A DNA stretch of 64,000 nt from Pleurodeles waltl (GCF_031143425.1 NC_090441.1:220654928-220718927); one strand, 5' to 3'; positions 20,801-32,000 are shown, counted from the stretch's first letter. Program-made: numbers and translations. The notes: generated from the sequence alone by a model not told the origin.

Positions 20801-23800
20801 AGAGAGTACCAGGTTTGGAGAGAGGCATATGCTGGAAGAGAGTACCAGGTTTGGAGAGAGGCGTATGCTCGAAGAGAGTACCAGGTTTGGAGAGAGGCGT
20901 ATGCTGGAAGAGAGTACCAGGTTTGGAGAAAGGCGTATGCTGGAAGAGAGTAGCAGGTTTGGAGAAAGGCGTATGCTTGAAGATTGTAGAAGGTTTGGAG
21001 TGAAGTGTATGCTTGAAGAGAATATCAGGTTTGGAGAGAGGCGTATGCTTGAAGAGAATATCAGGTTTGGAGAGAGGTGTATGCTGGAAGAGAGTACCAG
21101 GTTTGGAGAGAGGCGTATGCTGGAAGAGAGTACCAGGTTTGGAGAGAGGCGTATGCTCGAAGATAGTACCAGGTTTGGAGAGAGGCGTATGCTGGAAGAG
21201 AGTACCATGTTTGGAGAGAGGCATATGCTGGAAGAGCGTACCAGGTTTGGAGAGAGGCGTATGCTGGAAGAGAGTACCAGGTTTGGAGAGAGGCGTATGC
21301 TTGAAGAGAGCACCAGGTTTGGAGAGAGGTGTATGCTTGAAGAGAGTACCAGGTTTGAAGAGAGGCGTATGCTCAAAGATAGTACCGGGTTTGGAGAGAG
21401 GCGTATGCTGGAAGAGAGTACCAGGTTTGGAGAGAGGCATATGCTGGAAGAGAGTACCAGGTTTGGAGAGAGGCATATGCTGGAAGAGAGTACCAGGTTT
21501 GGAGAGAGGCGTATGCTTGAAGAGAGTACCAGGTTTGGAGAGAGGCGTATGCTTGAAGAGAGTACCAGGTTTGAAGAGAGGCGTATGCTCGAAGATAGTA
21601 CCGGGTTTGGAGAGAGGCGTATGCTGGAAGAGAGTACCAGGTTTGGAGAGAGGCGTATGCTGGAAGAGAGTACCAGGTTTGGAGAGAGGCATATGCTGGA
21701 AGAGAGTACCAGGTTTGGAGAGAGGCGTATGCTTGAAGAGAGTACCAGGTTTGGAGAGAGGCGTATGCTTGAAGAGAGTACCAGGTTTGAAGAGAGGCGT
21801 ATGCTCGAAGATAGTACCGGGTTTGGAGAGAGGCGTATGCTGGAAGAGAGTACCAGGTTTGGAGAGAGGCGTATGCTGGAAGAGAGTACCAGGTTTGGAG
21901 AGAGGCATATGCTGGAAGAGAGTACCAGGTTTGGAGAGAGGCATATGCTGGAAGAGAGTACCAGGTTTGGAGAGAGGCGTATGCTGGAAGAGAGTACCAG
22001 GTTTGGAGAGAGGCGTATGCTCGAAGAGAGTACCAGGTTTGAAGAGAGGCGTATGCTCGAAGATAGTACCGGGTTTGGAGAGAGGCGTATGCTGGAAGAG
22101 AGTACCGGGTTTGGAGAGAGGCATATGCTGGAAGAGAGTACCAGGTTTGGAGAGAGGCATATGCTGGAAGAGAGTACCAGGTTTGGAGAGAGGCGTATGC
22201 TTGAAGAGAGTACCAGGTTTGGAGAGAGGCGTATGCTTGAAGAGAGTACCAGGTTTGAAGAGAGGCGTATGCTCGAAGATAGTACCGGGTTTGGAGAGAG
22301 GCGTATGCTTGAAGAGAGTACCAGGTTTGGAGAGAGGCGTATGCTGGAAGAGAGTACCAGGTTTGGAGAGAGGCGTATGCTGGAAGAGAGTACCAGGTTT
22401 GGAGAGAGGCATATGCTGGAAGAGAGTACCGGGTTTGGAGAGAGGCGTATGCTGGAAGAGAGTACCAGGTTTGGAGAGAGGCGTATGCTCGAAGATAGTA
22501 CCGGGTTTGGAGAGAGGCGTATGCTGGAAGAGAGTACCAGGTTTGGAGAGAGGCGTATGCTGGAAGAGAGTACCAGGTTTGGAGAGAGGCGTATGCTGGA
22601 AGAGAGTACCAGGTTTGGAGAGAGGCGTATGCTGGAAGAAAGTACCAGGTTTGGAGAGAGGCGTATGCTCGAAGAGAGTACCATGTTTGGAGAGAGGCGT
22701 ATGCTCGAAGAGAGTATCAGGTTTGGAGAGAGGCATATGCTGGAAGAGAGTACCAGGTTTGGAGAGAGGCGTATGCTGGAAGAGAGTACCAGGTTTGGAG
22801 AGAGGCATATGCTGGAAGAGAGTACCAGGTTTGGAGAGAGGCATATGCTGGAAGAGAGTACCAGGTTTGGAGAGAGGCGTATGCTCGAAGAGAGTACCAG
22901 GTTTGGAGAGAGGCTCATGCTCGAAGATAGTACCGGGTTTGGAGAGAGGCGTATGCTGGAAGAGAGTACCAGGTTTGGAGAGAGGCGTATGCTGGAAGAG
23001 AGTACCAGGTTTGGAGAGAGGCATATGCTGGAAGAGAGTACCAGGTTTGGAGAGAGGCGTATGCTTGAAGAGAGTACCAGGTTTGGAGAAAGGCGTATGC
23101 TCGCAGAGAGTACCAGGTTTGGAGAAAGGCGTATGCTGGAAGAGAGTACCAGGTTTGGAGAAAGGCGTATGCTGGAAGAGAGTACCAGGTTTGGAGAAAG
23201 GCGTATGCTCGCAGAGAGTACCAGGTTTGGAGAAAGGCGTATGCTTGAAGAGAGTACCAGGTTTGGAGAAAGGCGTATGCTCGCAGAGAGTACCAGGTTT
23301 GGAGAAAGGCGTATGCTGGAAGAGAGTACCAGGTTTGGAGAAAGGCGTATGCTCGCAGAGAGTACCAGGTTTGGAGAAAGGCGTATGCTTGAAGAGAGTA
23401 CCAGGTTTGGAGAAAGGCGTATGCTGGAAGAGAGTACCAGGTTTGGAGAGAGGCGTATGCTGGAAGAGAGTACCAGGTTTGGAGACAGGCGTATGCTGGA
23501 AGAGAGTACCAGGTTTGGAGAAAGGCGTATGCTCGCAGAGAGTACCAGGTTTGGAGACAGGCGTATGCTGGAAGAGAGTACCAGGTTTGGAGAGAGGCGT
23601 ATGCTGGAAGAGAGTACCAGGTTTGGAGAAAGGCGTATGCTGGAAGAGAGTACCAGGTTTGGAGACAGGCGTATGCTGGAAGAGAGTACCAGGTTTGGAG
23701 AGAGGCGTATGCTGGAAGAGAGTACCAGGTTTGGAGAGAGGCATATGCTGGAAGAGAGTACCAGGTTTGGAGAGAGGCGTATGCTGGAAGAGAGTACCAG

Positions 23801-23852
23801 GTTTGGAGAAAGGCGTATGCTTGAAGAGAGTACCAGGTTTGGAGAGAGGCGT
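17850..23852. repeat. 36-bp minisatellite, about 166 units, stop-free in six frames
   Basis: The unit is aggtttggagagaggcgtat followed by gctggaagagagtacc. The 36-bp length equals 12 codons, and the consensus contains no stop codon in any frame of either strand. As a result open frames are very long: a minus-strand frame of 1975 codons (17997-23924; 12-residue repeat SKPGTLFQHTPL) and a plus-strand frame of 1883 codons (18237-23888; RFGERRMLEEST). Two further plus and minus frames run for 980-995 codons. A marker variant (gaagatagtagaaggtttgg) recurs after 7, 11, 21, 15, 7 and 21 units. The block 18660-19800 is repeated 1548 bp (43 units) downstream. The last 700 bp are enriched in gagaaagg and ctcgcagag variants. 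It most likely is a non-coding satellite; no known protein family is recognisable. Confidence 0.95.
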
Positions 23853-24009
23853 CCACCACTTCGGTCGCCAGATCTGGTCTCCAGATGAAGAAGCGAGGAA
23901 GCTTGTGGGTGAGGCGGGATGCAATCACATCTACTTGCAGGGGCCCAAAGATGGAGAATCTTCTGGAAGAGCTGGGGAGGAAGTCACTCAACACTGATGT
24001 CTACTAGGA
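23853..24009. other. Flank of the 36-bp array, nothing recognised
   Basis: Unique-looking sequence beginning gtccaccacttcggtcgcca. The minus-strand long frame of the satellite starts here with a non-repeat N-terminus of about 30 residues (MHPASPTSFLASSSGDQIW and on). No signal peptide, domain or promoter could be recognised. Confidence 0.4.
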
Positions 24010-25510
24010 ATCCTGATCCTTAACCCATGACTGAATTTGAGAAACCTCCAATGCATTCTGCTTTGAGGGAAATTCATATCTTCAATGCAACAAGGCCCCA
24101 AAACGTTGGAAAGATCTGCCAGACCTGTCAACGTAACTCCTCCCAGTTTGTTTATGTAACTTACCTTGGAGACATTGTCCATCTACAGAGGAATACAACA
24201 ATTTACTCTTGACTGAAGTAGGCTTTTCACAGCGAAGGAACCTGTAAGCAGCTGGCAGCAGTTTATATGATACTGAATTTCTTCCGGGGACCATTTTTCT
24301 CCTGAGACACAGTTTCCGCACCTTGTTCCCCAACCTGATGGCCTCGGATTCTTAGGTGCTATCTGGGGCCTGGGCAAAAATGGACCTTCCATTCCCGGCC
24401 TCCATCTGGGAGCACCTCCACTCCAACAACTCCTCTATCTCTGCAGAAAGGGAACTAACGCTGAGCAAGGGAGGTGGCTTTGAAAATGATGCACCTTGAG
24501 ACATTGGAGCACTTGATAATGAAGAGGAGCAGGAAAAATTGCTTGAATGGATGCCGAGAGAAGGCCTTCAATTCTTGGAAGCCTGTGGAGAGAAAATCTG
24601 CTTAATTTTAGAACTGAATGCATCTCTTTTTTGATTAGTTTGATCTTCTTTATAGGAATAAGGAAATCAGTTCTTGGAATATTTTATGAAATCTAAAAAC
24701 TGAATCGTGGGAGTCAGGATTAGAATTGATTTCTTTTGGTTTATTAGAAATCCTAAATTCTGGAGGAGAGATTCTGCCCACAGTGTCCGTGCTTGTAGTA
24801 ATTTCCTGGAGTTGGACATTATTAATATATCATCCATATATATAATTAATTGTACTCCATAAAGATGTAACAAGGCTACCACTGGCTTCAGGAGTTTGGA
24901 GAAACAATAGTGAACGGATGACAAGTCGAGAGGTACCGAGAGGAACCAGAACTTGGGCCCTTGGAAATGAACTGTAGGTAACGAGAATGGGAATGATGAA
25001 TGGGGACGGGTAGATAAGGATCCTCAGAACTATTTCGATCATCTGATTGTTCTAATGAAGGGAGTCTCTTAGGCAATGTATGCCCTCCATTTTTAAATGT
25101 CTGTACAAACAAAACCATTCAGAGATCTGAGGTTTATTACAGGTTTAAACCCTTTGTCTGCTTTCTTTACAGGAAGAGATTGCGGAGCAACCCTTGGTAG
25201 AAGGATGGGACTTCCTGTATTGCGCTCTTGGACAACAAATATTAGATTGGACTCCAGGGAACTGAACTTCATTGGGTGAGGAGAGGCAAGTTTTATTGGA
25301 GTGGAATAAAAATCTCCCTGATAAACCTGAAATGTTTGTTAAACCCACTGGTCTGATGTGATTTGTCTCCAGTTGTTGAGAAAGAGAGTGAGTCTGCCAC
25401 CCAGCTCTCCTGGGGATAAGAATGTAAAACACCTTGACCTGCCTGTGTTGGCTGGTGATCTTCCTATACGCCGCTGGAAACAACTTCTGCATGTGTTACT
25501 TTTCTGTGGG
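24010..25510 (-). pseudogene. DIRS-type retrotransposon pol fragment (RT-RNase H), broken
   Basis: Read on the minus strand, pieces in shifting frames line up with the DIRS order. The RT region at 25490-24900 has the PIHHSHSRYLQF motif near 25000. The RT catalytic box is IIYMDDILIM near 24840, followed by LLQNLGFLINQKKS. A connection with SASIQAIFPAPLHY lies near 24540. An RNase H region has WGTRCGNCVSGEKWSPEEIQ and INCCQLLTGSFAVKS near 24300-24200. DNVSKVSYINKLGG follows near 24180. At least four frame changes separate them, and one is clear near 24050, where the usual AEH-type segment is reached only after a one-base shift. No tyrosine recombinase or split terminal repeats are visible. It is an old fragment without coding capacity. 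Confidence 0.8.
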
Positions 25511-25914
25511 TAGAAGTGAGTGTATCACGGGGGTGCCCACGTCTGAGCGCATACAATTTTGTTTTTTATGAGCTCTGTTGGGAATTGCCGGAGAAGCGAC
25601 CCCCTCCTCGTCTGACTTTGTGAGAAACACGAGGAGAAAAGACTGTTGTGCTTTGTCCAGAGAGGTGAAGGTTTGTACGTAGGCAGGAATGTCTGATGAA
25701 ATGATCACCAGAGCGATGACCTTCTGGATGTAAAACTACAAAGGGGTGGAGAAGAAATGAGTAAGGGGGGCACATATTGACATTCAGATCAGGAGAAATA
25801 TTTGAGGGGAGCTAGGCACAGACACTGTCAGAAAATGTAAGGGGACCATGCAGTACATTTAGGACATTGACACTGGCATCAGGACTTGAAACTACAAAGC
25901 GGCTGAGGAGAGAT
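25511..25914. other. Unassigned sequence between the DIRS fragment and tandem array
   Basis: May be more of the same decayed DIRS element upstream of pol. A weak minus-strand open stretch (25496-25775) has no motif I recognise. No regulatory signal is evident. Confidence 0.3.
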
Positions 25915-27335
25915 AATTAAGGGGAGGCGCATACTAATGTTAGCATGTACAAGAGGGCTGAGGAGAGATGTGTGAGGAGACACAGATACTGATATAAGGA
26001 TGTACAAGAGGGCTGAGGAGAGATGTGTGAGGAGACACAGATACTAATATAAGGATATACAAGAGGGCTGTGGAGAGATGTATGAGGAGACACAGCTACT
26101 GATATTAGCATGCACAAGAGGGCTGGTGAGAGATGTGTGAGAGGATACAGATACTGATATTAAGATGTACAAGGAGTGGAGGACAGATGTGTGAGGAGGC
26201 ACAGATACTGATACTAGCATAAACAAGGAGGCTGAGGAGAGATGTGTGGGGGACACAGATACTGATGTTAGGATGTACACTGGACTGAGGAGAGATGTTT
26301 GAGGGGACTCAAATACTGATACTAGCATAAATAAGGAGGCTGAGGAGAGATGTGTGAGGGGGACTCAGATACTGATATTAGGATGTACACTGGACTGAGG
26401 AGAGATGTTTGAGGGGACACATATACTAATATTATTGCCACAAAGGGGGCAAGGAGAGATGTGTGAGGGGGCACAAATACTGATATTAGAATGTACAAGG
26501 GGCTGAGAAGAGATGTGTGAGGGGCACAGATACTAATATTAGCATGTACAAGAGGGCTGAGAAGAGATGTGTAAGGAGACACAGATACTGATATTAGAAT
26601 GTACAAGGTGCTGAGGAGAGATGTGTGAAGGGGACAATGATACTGATAAAAGGATGTACAAAGGACTGAGGAGAGGTGTGTGAGGAGACACAGATACTTA
26701 TATTAGGATGTACAAGGGGCTGACGACAGATGTGTGAGGGGACACAGATACTGATATTAGGATGTACACAGGACTGAGTAGAGATGTGTGAGGGGACACA
26801 GATACTGATATTAGGATGTACAAGGGGCTGACGACAGATGTGTGAGGGGGACACAGATACTGATATTAAGGTGTACAAGTGGCTGAGGAGAGATGTGTGA
26901 GGGGACACAGATACTGATATTAGTTGTACAAAGGGGCTGAGTAGAGATGTGTGAGGGGACACAGATACTGATATTAGGATGTACAAGGGGCTGACGACAG
27001 ATGTGTGAGGGGGACACAGATACTGATATTAAGGTGTACAAGTAGCTGAGGAGAGATGTGTGAGGGGACACAGATACTGATATTAGTTGTACAAAGGGGC
27101 TGAGGAGAGATGTGTGAGGGGACATGCATACTGATATTAGGAAGTACAAGGGGTTCAGGAGAGATGTGTGAGGGGGACACAGATACTGATATTAATTGTA
27201 CAAAGGGGCTGAGGAGAGATGTGTGAGGGGACACAGATACTGATATTAGTTGTACAAAGGGGCTGAGGAGAGATGTGTGAGGGGACACGCATACTGATAT
27301 TAGGAAGTACAAGGGGTTCAGGAGAGATGTGTGAT
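25915..27335. repeat. 55-bp tandem array, about 25 units
   Basis: Units of 54-57 bp built on ggctgaggagagatgtgtga, then ggggacacagatactgatat, then taggatgtacaag. Spacing measured at 25956 and 26011 is 55 bp. Units vary in agg/gac, tgagg/tgacg and the length of the g runs. Some neighbouring units share variants, so short blocks of two or three units have been duplicated (compare 26790-26990 with 26960-27150). Minus-strand frames of about 95-130 codons reflect a stop-poor unit, not a gene. Confidence 0.93.
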
Positions 27336-27929
27336 TATTTTCATAACCTCTCTTTTGGGTGAATTCACATAATTACACACTGGTGGACCTAGAGAAGAAT
27401 GAGACCCAGCAGATGTATGCAATACATTGTAATGTGTGCTTTCTAAAATACTGAATGACTTTTAAAGGAAGCGTAGTTTGATGTAATCATAGTGACTTTG
27501 TTTTCATATAGTGCTTCATACTTAACTTCTGTCTGTTTATAGGCACTGTAAATAACAGATTCAAGAATCAGTGGATTTAATGGTCCTCAATGTACCCTCC
27601 TAGGAGGGATGAACAGCTTAGTTGCCCTTCTGAACATTCATCCCATGACAAAGAGATCACTGCATGTTTGTATTATGATCCCTCAAGATTTCAATAATTT
27701 TGACATTAAATTGAGAAATATAAAATGGCTTGTTACTGACTTTCCAGGGATGTTTCTCTCTCCCTGAAATTATTCATTTTTTTTCTCTCTGAAATAATAA
27801 TGAAAATAAAATTTCTTCTGATATAGACCCATTTCTGTGTTGCAAGTTTCCTTGCTCCTAACATTGCACCTTTATATTATAAGAAGCCAGTGTCTCCTTG
27901 CAGCAGGTGGAGCTCAGCGGTGTGCTCAC
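27336..27929. other. AT-rich flank 3' of the V gene; nothing recognised
   Basis: About 590 bp of non-repetitive, AT-rich sequence (for example the T-rich stretch near 27775-27800). I see no gene, tandem repeat or transposon terminus in it. It may be genuine single-copy T-cell-receptor locus DNA lying on the recombination side of the V segment. Confidence 0.4.
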
Positions 27930-27968
27930 ACTTCTTGCATGAGGGTGCGCTGTGACTCAGTCACTGTG
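27930..27968 (-). other. 23-bp-spacer recombination signal sequence of the V gene
   Basis: On the minus strand the V exon is followed by a perfect heptamer CACAGTG (27968-27962), a 23-bp spacer (27961-27939) and the nonamer-like gcaagaagt (27938-27930). The nonamer matches about 5 of 9 positions of the ACAAAAACC consensus. A 23-bp spacer after a V segment is the arrangement of TCR V genes (and of IGH V and lambda V). The weak nonamer may lower recombination efficiency. Confidence 0.75.
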
Positions 27969-28682
27969 GGCCTCAGTGCACAGTAGTACACTGCACCATC
28001 ATCCTCCAGGCTGGTCTGGGACACCTGCAGCCGCACCTGCCTCCGATCCCAGTCCATGGCTGCTGAGAGGCCTCCGTCCGCCGAATGGTCATGTTCTTTG
28101 TACCTAGTGACATGGAGGATCTTGTGGGGAGGACGGTCCTGGTGCTTCCGGTACCAGAACGCATCTGGGCTAGCGTCAGATGTGGTGAAATTACACGCAA
28201 TGGAGCCCTCCTGCCCCTCTGTGATCTGCAGAGCAGAGGGGGACTGGAAGACAGAGTCACCCACAGCAACACCTGTGAAATGAGAGGGGGGACATCAGTG
28301 GGGTGCACAAGAGAAATGTGGGTGCATAGAGAAAACTGGGGTGCACAAGAGAAATGTGGGTTTACTGAGAACACTGGGGTGCACAAGAGACATGTGAGTG
28401 TCTGAAAACAGATGCTGAACACATCCTAGGTGATGAGTGTCCTTGTGAAATTAAGATCTCTGGTCTGCTCCTGCCCTCCACACCCCCATGTGTACCCCTA
28501 CCTATCCTTTCCACATCCCAGTGTGTAACCCTATCTACCCCTTCACATCCCCATGTGTACCTTTATCTATCCCTCTTTAGCCCTGTGTGTACCCCCATGT
28601 ACCCACTCCTCACCCCTCCACCGTCCCTGAGGTTCATCTCACCCAACAGAAAGAGCCCGGTGAAGAGGCGCAGTGAACCCAT
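27969..28682 (-). CDS. T-cell receptor V gene, alpha/delta type (two exons)
   Basis: Leader exon 28682-28643: ATG then GSLRLFTGLFLLG, a hydrophobic signal peptide, closed by the splice donor GTGAG (28642-28638). The intron is 370 bp. V exon 28272-27969 opens after TTTCACAG in matching phase and reads GVAVGDSVFQSPSALQ. It encodes a complete Ig V domain: first Cys at position 23 of the mature chain (SIACNFT), the conserved Trp in FWYRKHQDRP, the framework DDGAVYYC with the second Cys, then ALRP running into the heptamer. No stops or frameshifts. After joining to a J (and possibly D) segment it would form the antigen-binding domain of a TCR chain at the T-cell surface. The alpha/delta assignment rests on the FW(Y)RK and AVYYCAL style and the 23-bp signal. 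Another TCR V class is possible. It looks functional. Confidence 0.87.
28300..28412. repeat. 38-bp tandem repeat inside the V-gene intron
   Basis: Three copies of a 38-bp unit beginning ggggtgcacaagagaaatgt start at 28300, 28338 and 28376, the third being partial and diverged. It lies within the 370-bp intron between leader and V exons and occupies almost a third of it. A looser repeat of cccatgtgtaccc-type units continues at 28480-28600 toward the leader exon. Confidence 0.85.
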
Positions 28683-29018
28683 TCCCAGCGCTGCTTACTC
28701 CTGTGTGCTGAAGATCACAGGTGTGTGAGAGGTTCACAGGGCGCTGCTGTTCACCCGGCTCCACCCTCAGCTGTTTCCCCTGCAGTCCCTCACCGCAGGC
28801 CCGCCCACAGAGAGTTAACTCTTTCCTGACATGCTGCAGTGACTGGAGTTTGTACTCACATTTGTATTACAGGTAATGCAGTAATTCTGTGCATATTGTT
28901 ACCTCACCCATAACTACCTTGGGTTTTTCTGGGGATAATTTCACCAGATCAGAAGTGGAGGACAGTATCCCTGAGTTTGGGAATGCTTTGCCGAAATAGC
29001 CCCAGAAACACAAACTAA
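28683..29018. other. Upstream region of the V gene
   Basis: Expected to hold the V promoter. I find no convincing TATA box or octamer in it. A sequence gtgtgtgagaggttcacagg and a GC-rich part (28740-28810) are present without assignable function. It ends at the solo LTR target site. Confidence 0.35.
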
Positions 29019-29023
29019 CAATG

Positions 29024-32000
29024 TGTAGGAAAGTAGCCTCTTTCTAGCTTGGTTACCCGAACCATTGCAACATCACAAAACAAAATAAAATGATGAACGG
29101 AGTGTTGAAACTTTTCAAGCACTCACCCCCAGTCACAGATCTGGTTTCAAAGCATCGTTATTTTGCTCGCCACGTCACCCCAATTTAGACCCAGCCATAT
29201 GCAAATCAGTCTTGACCCTGTTCCCCAAGGGAGCAGTCCAGCCCGAACTGCTAGGCCAGGTCCTCCCTGGGCAGGAAACAAGCATCCTGGGACCGGTTTC
29301 TGGGTATCACCCTTCATCAGCCAGGCTAGCTTGAAACCAGTGGCGCAGCGAGCAAGGGACCCACTTCTGGGCATACCCCTGCCACTTAGGGAGCACAAAG
29401 CAACATCACAAAACAAAATAAAATGATGGACTGAGTATTGAAACTTTTCAAACACTCACCCCCAGTCACAGATTTGGGTTTAATCCATCATTATTTTGCT
29501 CGCCACGTCACCCCACATCAGCATTGTTCAGCATTCCATCCATCATCCTTTTTGTGTTGCTATACCCGAACCCTTGGCCTGTTTGTCAATGTACTTGACC
29601 GTGTCACTGGGATCCTGCTAACCAGGTCCCCAGGAATTATTCTCTCTTCCTTTAATTTGGTTGTTGGTTACTGTTATCACAGTATTTCACCCACAATCAG
29701 CACACTGGTGCCCATTATAAGTCCCGAGTACATGGTACCGACGTACCCAGGGCATTGGGGCTCCAGGGGATCCCTATCGGCTGCAGCATATATTTTACCA
29801 CCTGTAGGGCGCCCGTGCAAAGGCTTCTACAGGACTGCCATTGCAGCCTGCGTAAAAAGGTGCATGCACCCTTTCACTGCCATTTTCACTACACCAGGTC
29901 ACTTATAAGTCACCCCTATGGCAGAAACTCCAGCCCAGAGGGCAGGGTGCAAATACCTGTGTGTGAGGGCACCCCCGCACTAGCAGAGGTGCCCCCATGA
30001 ACTCCACGCCGTTTTCACACACTTCATGAGTAAGGGGGCGCCATTTTATGCGTGTACTGTACATAGGTCACTACCTAGTCCAGCTTCATAATGGCAACTC
30101 CAAATATAGGCATGCTTGGTATCAAACATGTTGGAATCTCTGGGGTCTCCTTAGAGGACCCCCGGTACTGCCATCCCAGCTTTCTGAGGTTTCCAGGCAG
30201 CCCCAGCTGCTGCCACCTCACAGACAGGTTTCTGCTCTCCTGTTGCTTGAGAAACTTGAGCGCAGGAAGGCAGAACAAAGGATTTCCTCTGGGAGAGGGG
30301 TGTTACACCCTCTCTCTTTGGAAAGTAGGTGTTACAGGCTTGGGAGGGGTAGCCTTCCCAAGCCACTGGAAATGCTTTGAAGGGCACATTTGGTGCACTC
30401 CTTGCATAAACCAGTCTACACCAGTTCAGGGACACCCAGTCCCTGATCTGGCATGAAACTGGACAAAGGAAAGGAGAGTGACCACTCCCCTATCAATCAC
30501 CACCCCAAGGGTGGTGCTCAGAACTCCTCCAGAGGGTCCCTGGGTTTTGCTATCATGGATTCAAGGTTGACAGGGAACTCTGGGAGCATCTGAGTGGCCA
30601 TTGCCAGCAGGTGACGTCAGAGACCCCTCCTAATAGTTGATCACTCAACTAGGTTGACCAATCCCCTTTTGAGGGCTATTTAGGGTCTATTTGGGTGGTT
30701 CCTCAGATTCAGATTACAAGACTCCAGCATGAATCCTCTATATCCTCCACTTCGACTTCTGATCAAAGAAACTGCATCTGGACTCTTCAGGGCCCTACAA
30801 GCTGTAACAAAGAAGCAAGACACCTTCTACAACACTGTATCCTCATCTCCTTCCAGGAACTGCAACCTTTCCCCAGTCGTGTATCCTCTGAGGACAGCCC
30901 ATCTTCAGCCTGCATCAGAAGGAAGAAGGAATCTCCCTAAGGGAGAAAGGAGTTACTCCCCTGCTTCTGCAGGCAGCAGCTACGACAATGACCGACTGCA
31001 TGGATCCCATCTCCTGCTAAGCTGCATGGATCCTGCCTCACAGGTGGTAAACTGAAGTGGTCCTGACGGTCCTCTCTTCCAACTGTCCATCTTTGATGGA
31101 GGTAAGACCTTGGTTCCCCATGCAAGACAGTACTCCCATGCACTGCGTCCTTTGTAGCTGCCAAGGCTTGTTGTCATCCTTCCTCCAAGATCTTTGTGCA
31201 TCTCGAAGCTCTGGCCCCCAGCACTGTCTCCTGAGATGCACAGCTTCCTAAGTGGTTCTCTGGCAGCGTGGGAGACTTTGTCGCAGTGCTGTGTGAGCCT
31301 CTTTTAAAACTTTTGTGTCCTCATCCCGTGGGACTCCTGTGTGCACTGCCTGGTCTTCTGTGGGCTCTGTGTGTCACCCCCTCTGACTTCCCCTCCTGGG
31401 TAGAGTCCACCTGGTCCTTCCTTGTCCCCAGCAGTGCCTTTTTCCGCTAACCACAAGCTTTGCATGTGCCAAGGCTTGTTAGCAAACTGCGGCGACGCAA
31501 ACCCAACTACAATCCTCCATCCAGCGTGAGACATCACTAGCACCCTATAGGAACCCGACTTCGTCTTCTTAGGTGCAGTGATGACTTTTCTTCTCCACCA
31601 GTAGTTCACCTTTTACACCTTCATCCGGGTTAGCAGGGGCTCCTGCTCTTCCTGGACTCTTCTGTGCTTCTTGGACTTGGTCCCCTTCTTTCGCAGGTCT
31701 TCAGGTCCAGGAATCCACTGTTGGTGTCTTGCAGTCTCTTCTGGGTTTTGCATAGTTCTTTTTTTTCTTCTCTGTGTGTGTTCTGGGAAACTTACTGTGA
31801 TTTACTCCTGTTTTCCTGGTCACTTTGGTGGGTTGTGGTACTTACCTTTGTGCTTTTCTAGTACTCCCAGCACCCCTCTACACACTACACTTGCCTAGGT
31901 GGGGGACCGACTTTCGCATTCCACTTTCTTAGTATATGTTTTGTGCTCCCAGAGGCCACTTTCTAACTATTGTGATTTTCACTAATTTTACTGTTTTCTA

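Noticed and set aside
17997..23924. A real 1975-residue host protein on the minus strand
   Set aside because: The 36-bp unit is stop-free in every frame, so long frames are expected without selection. No domain, promoter or splice evidence is visible. Kept only as a finding to test.
26044..27312. Minus-strand proteins of 94-130 residues in the 55-bp array
   Set aside because: Repetitive (SHISPQPLVHPNISIC type) read-outs of the tandem unit, staggered across frames.
29198..29208. Octamer atgcaaat as an immune-gene promoter element
   Set aside because: It lies inside the solo LTR, over 500 bp upstream of the leader ATG, so it is not at the usual V-promoter position. Chance or LTR-derived.
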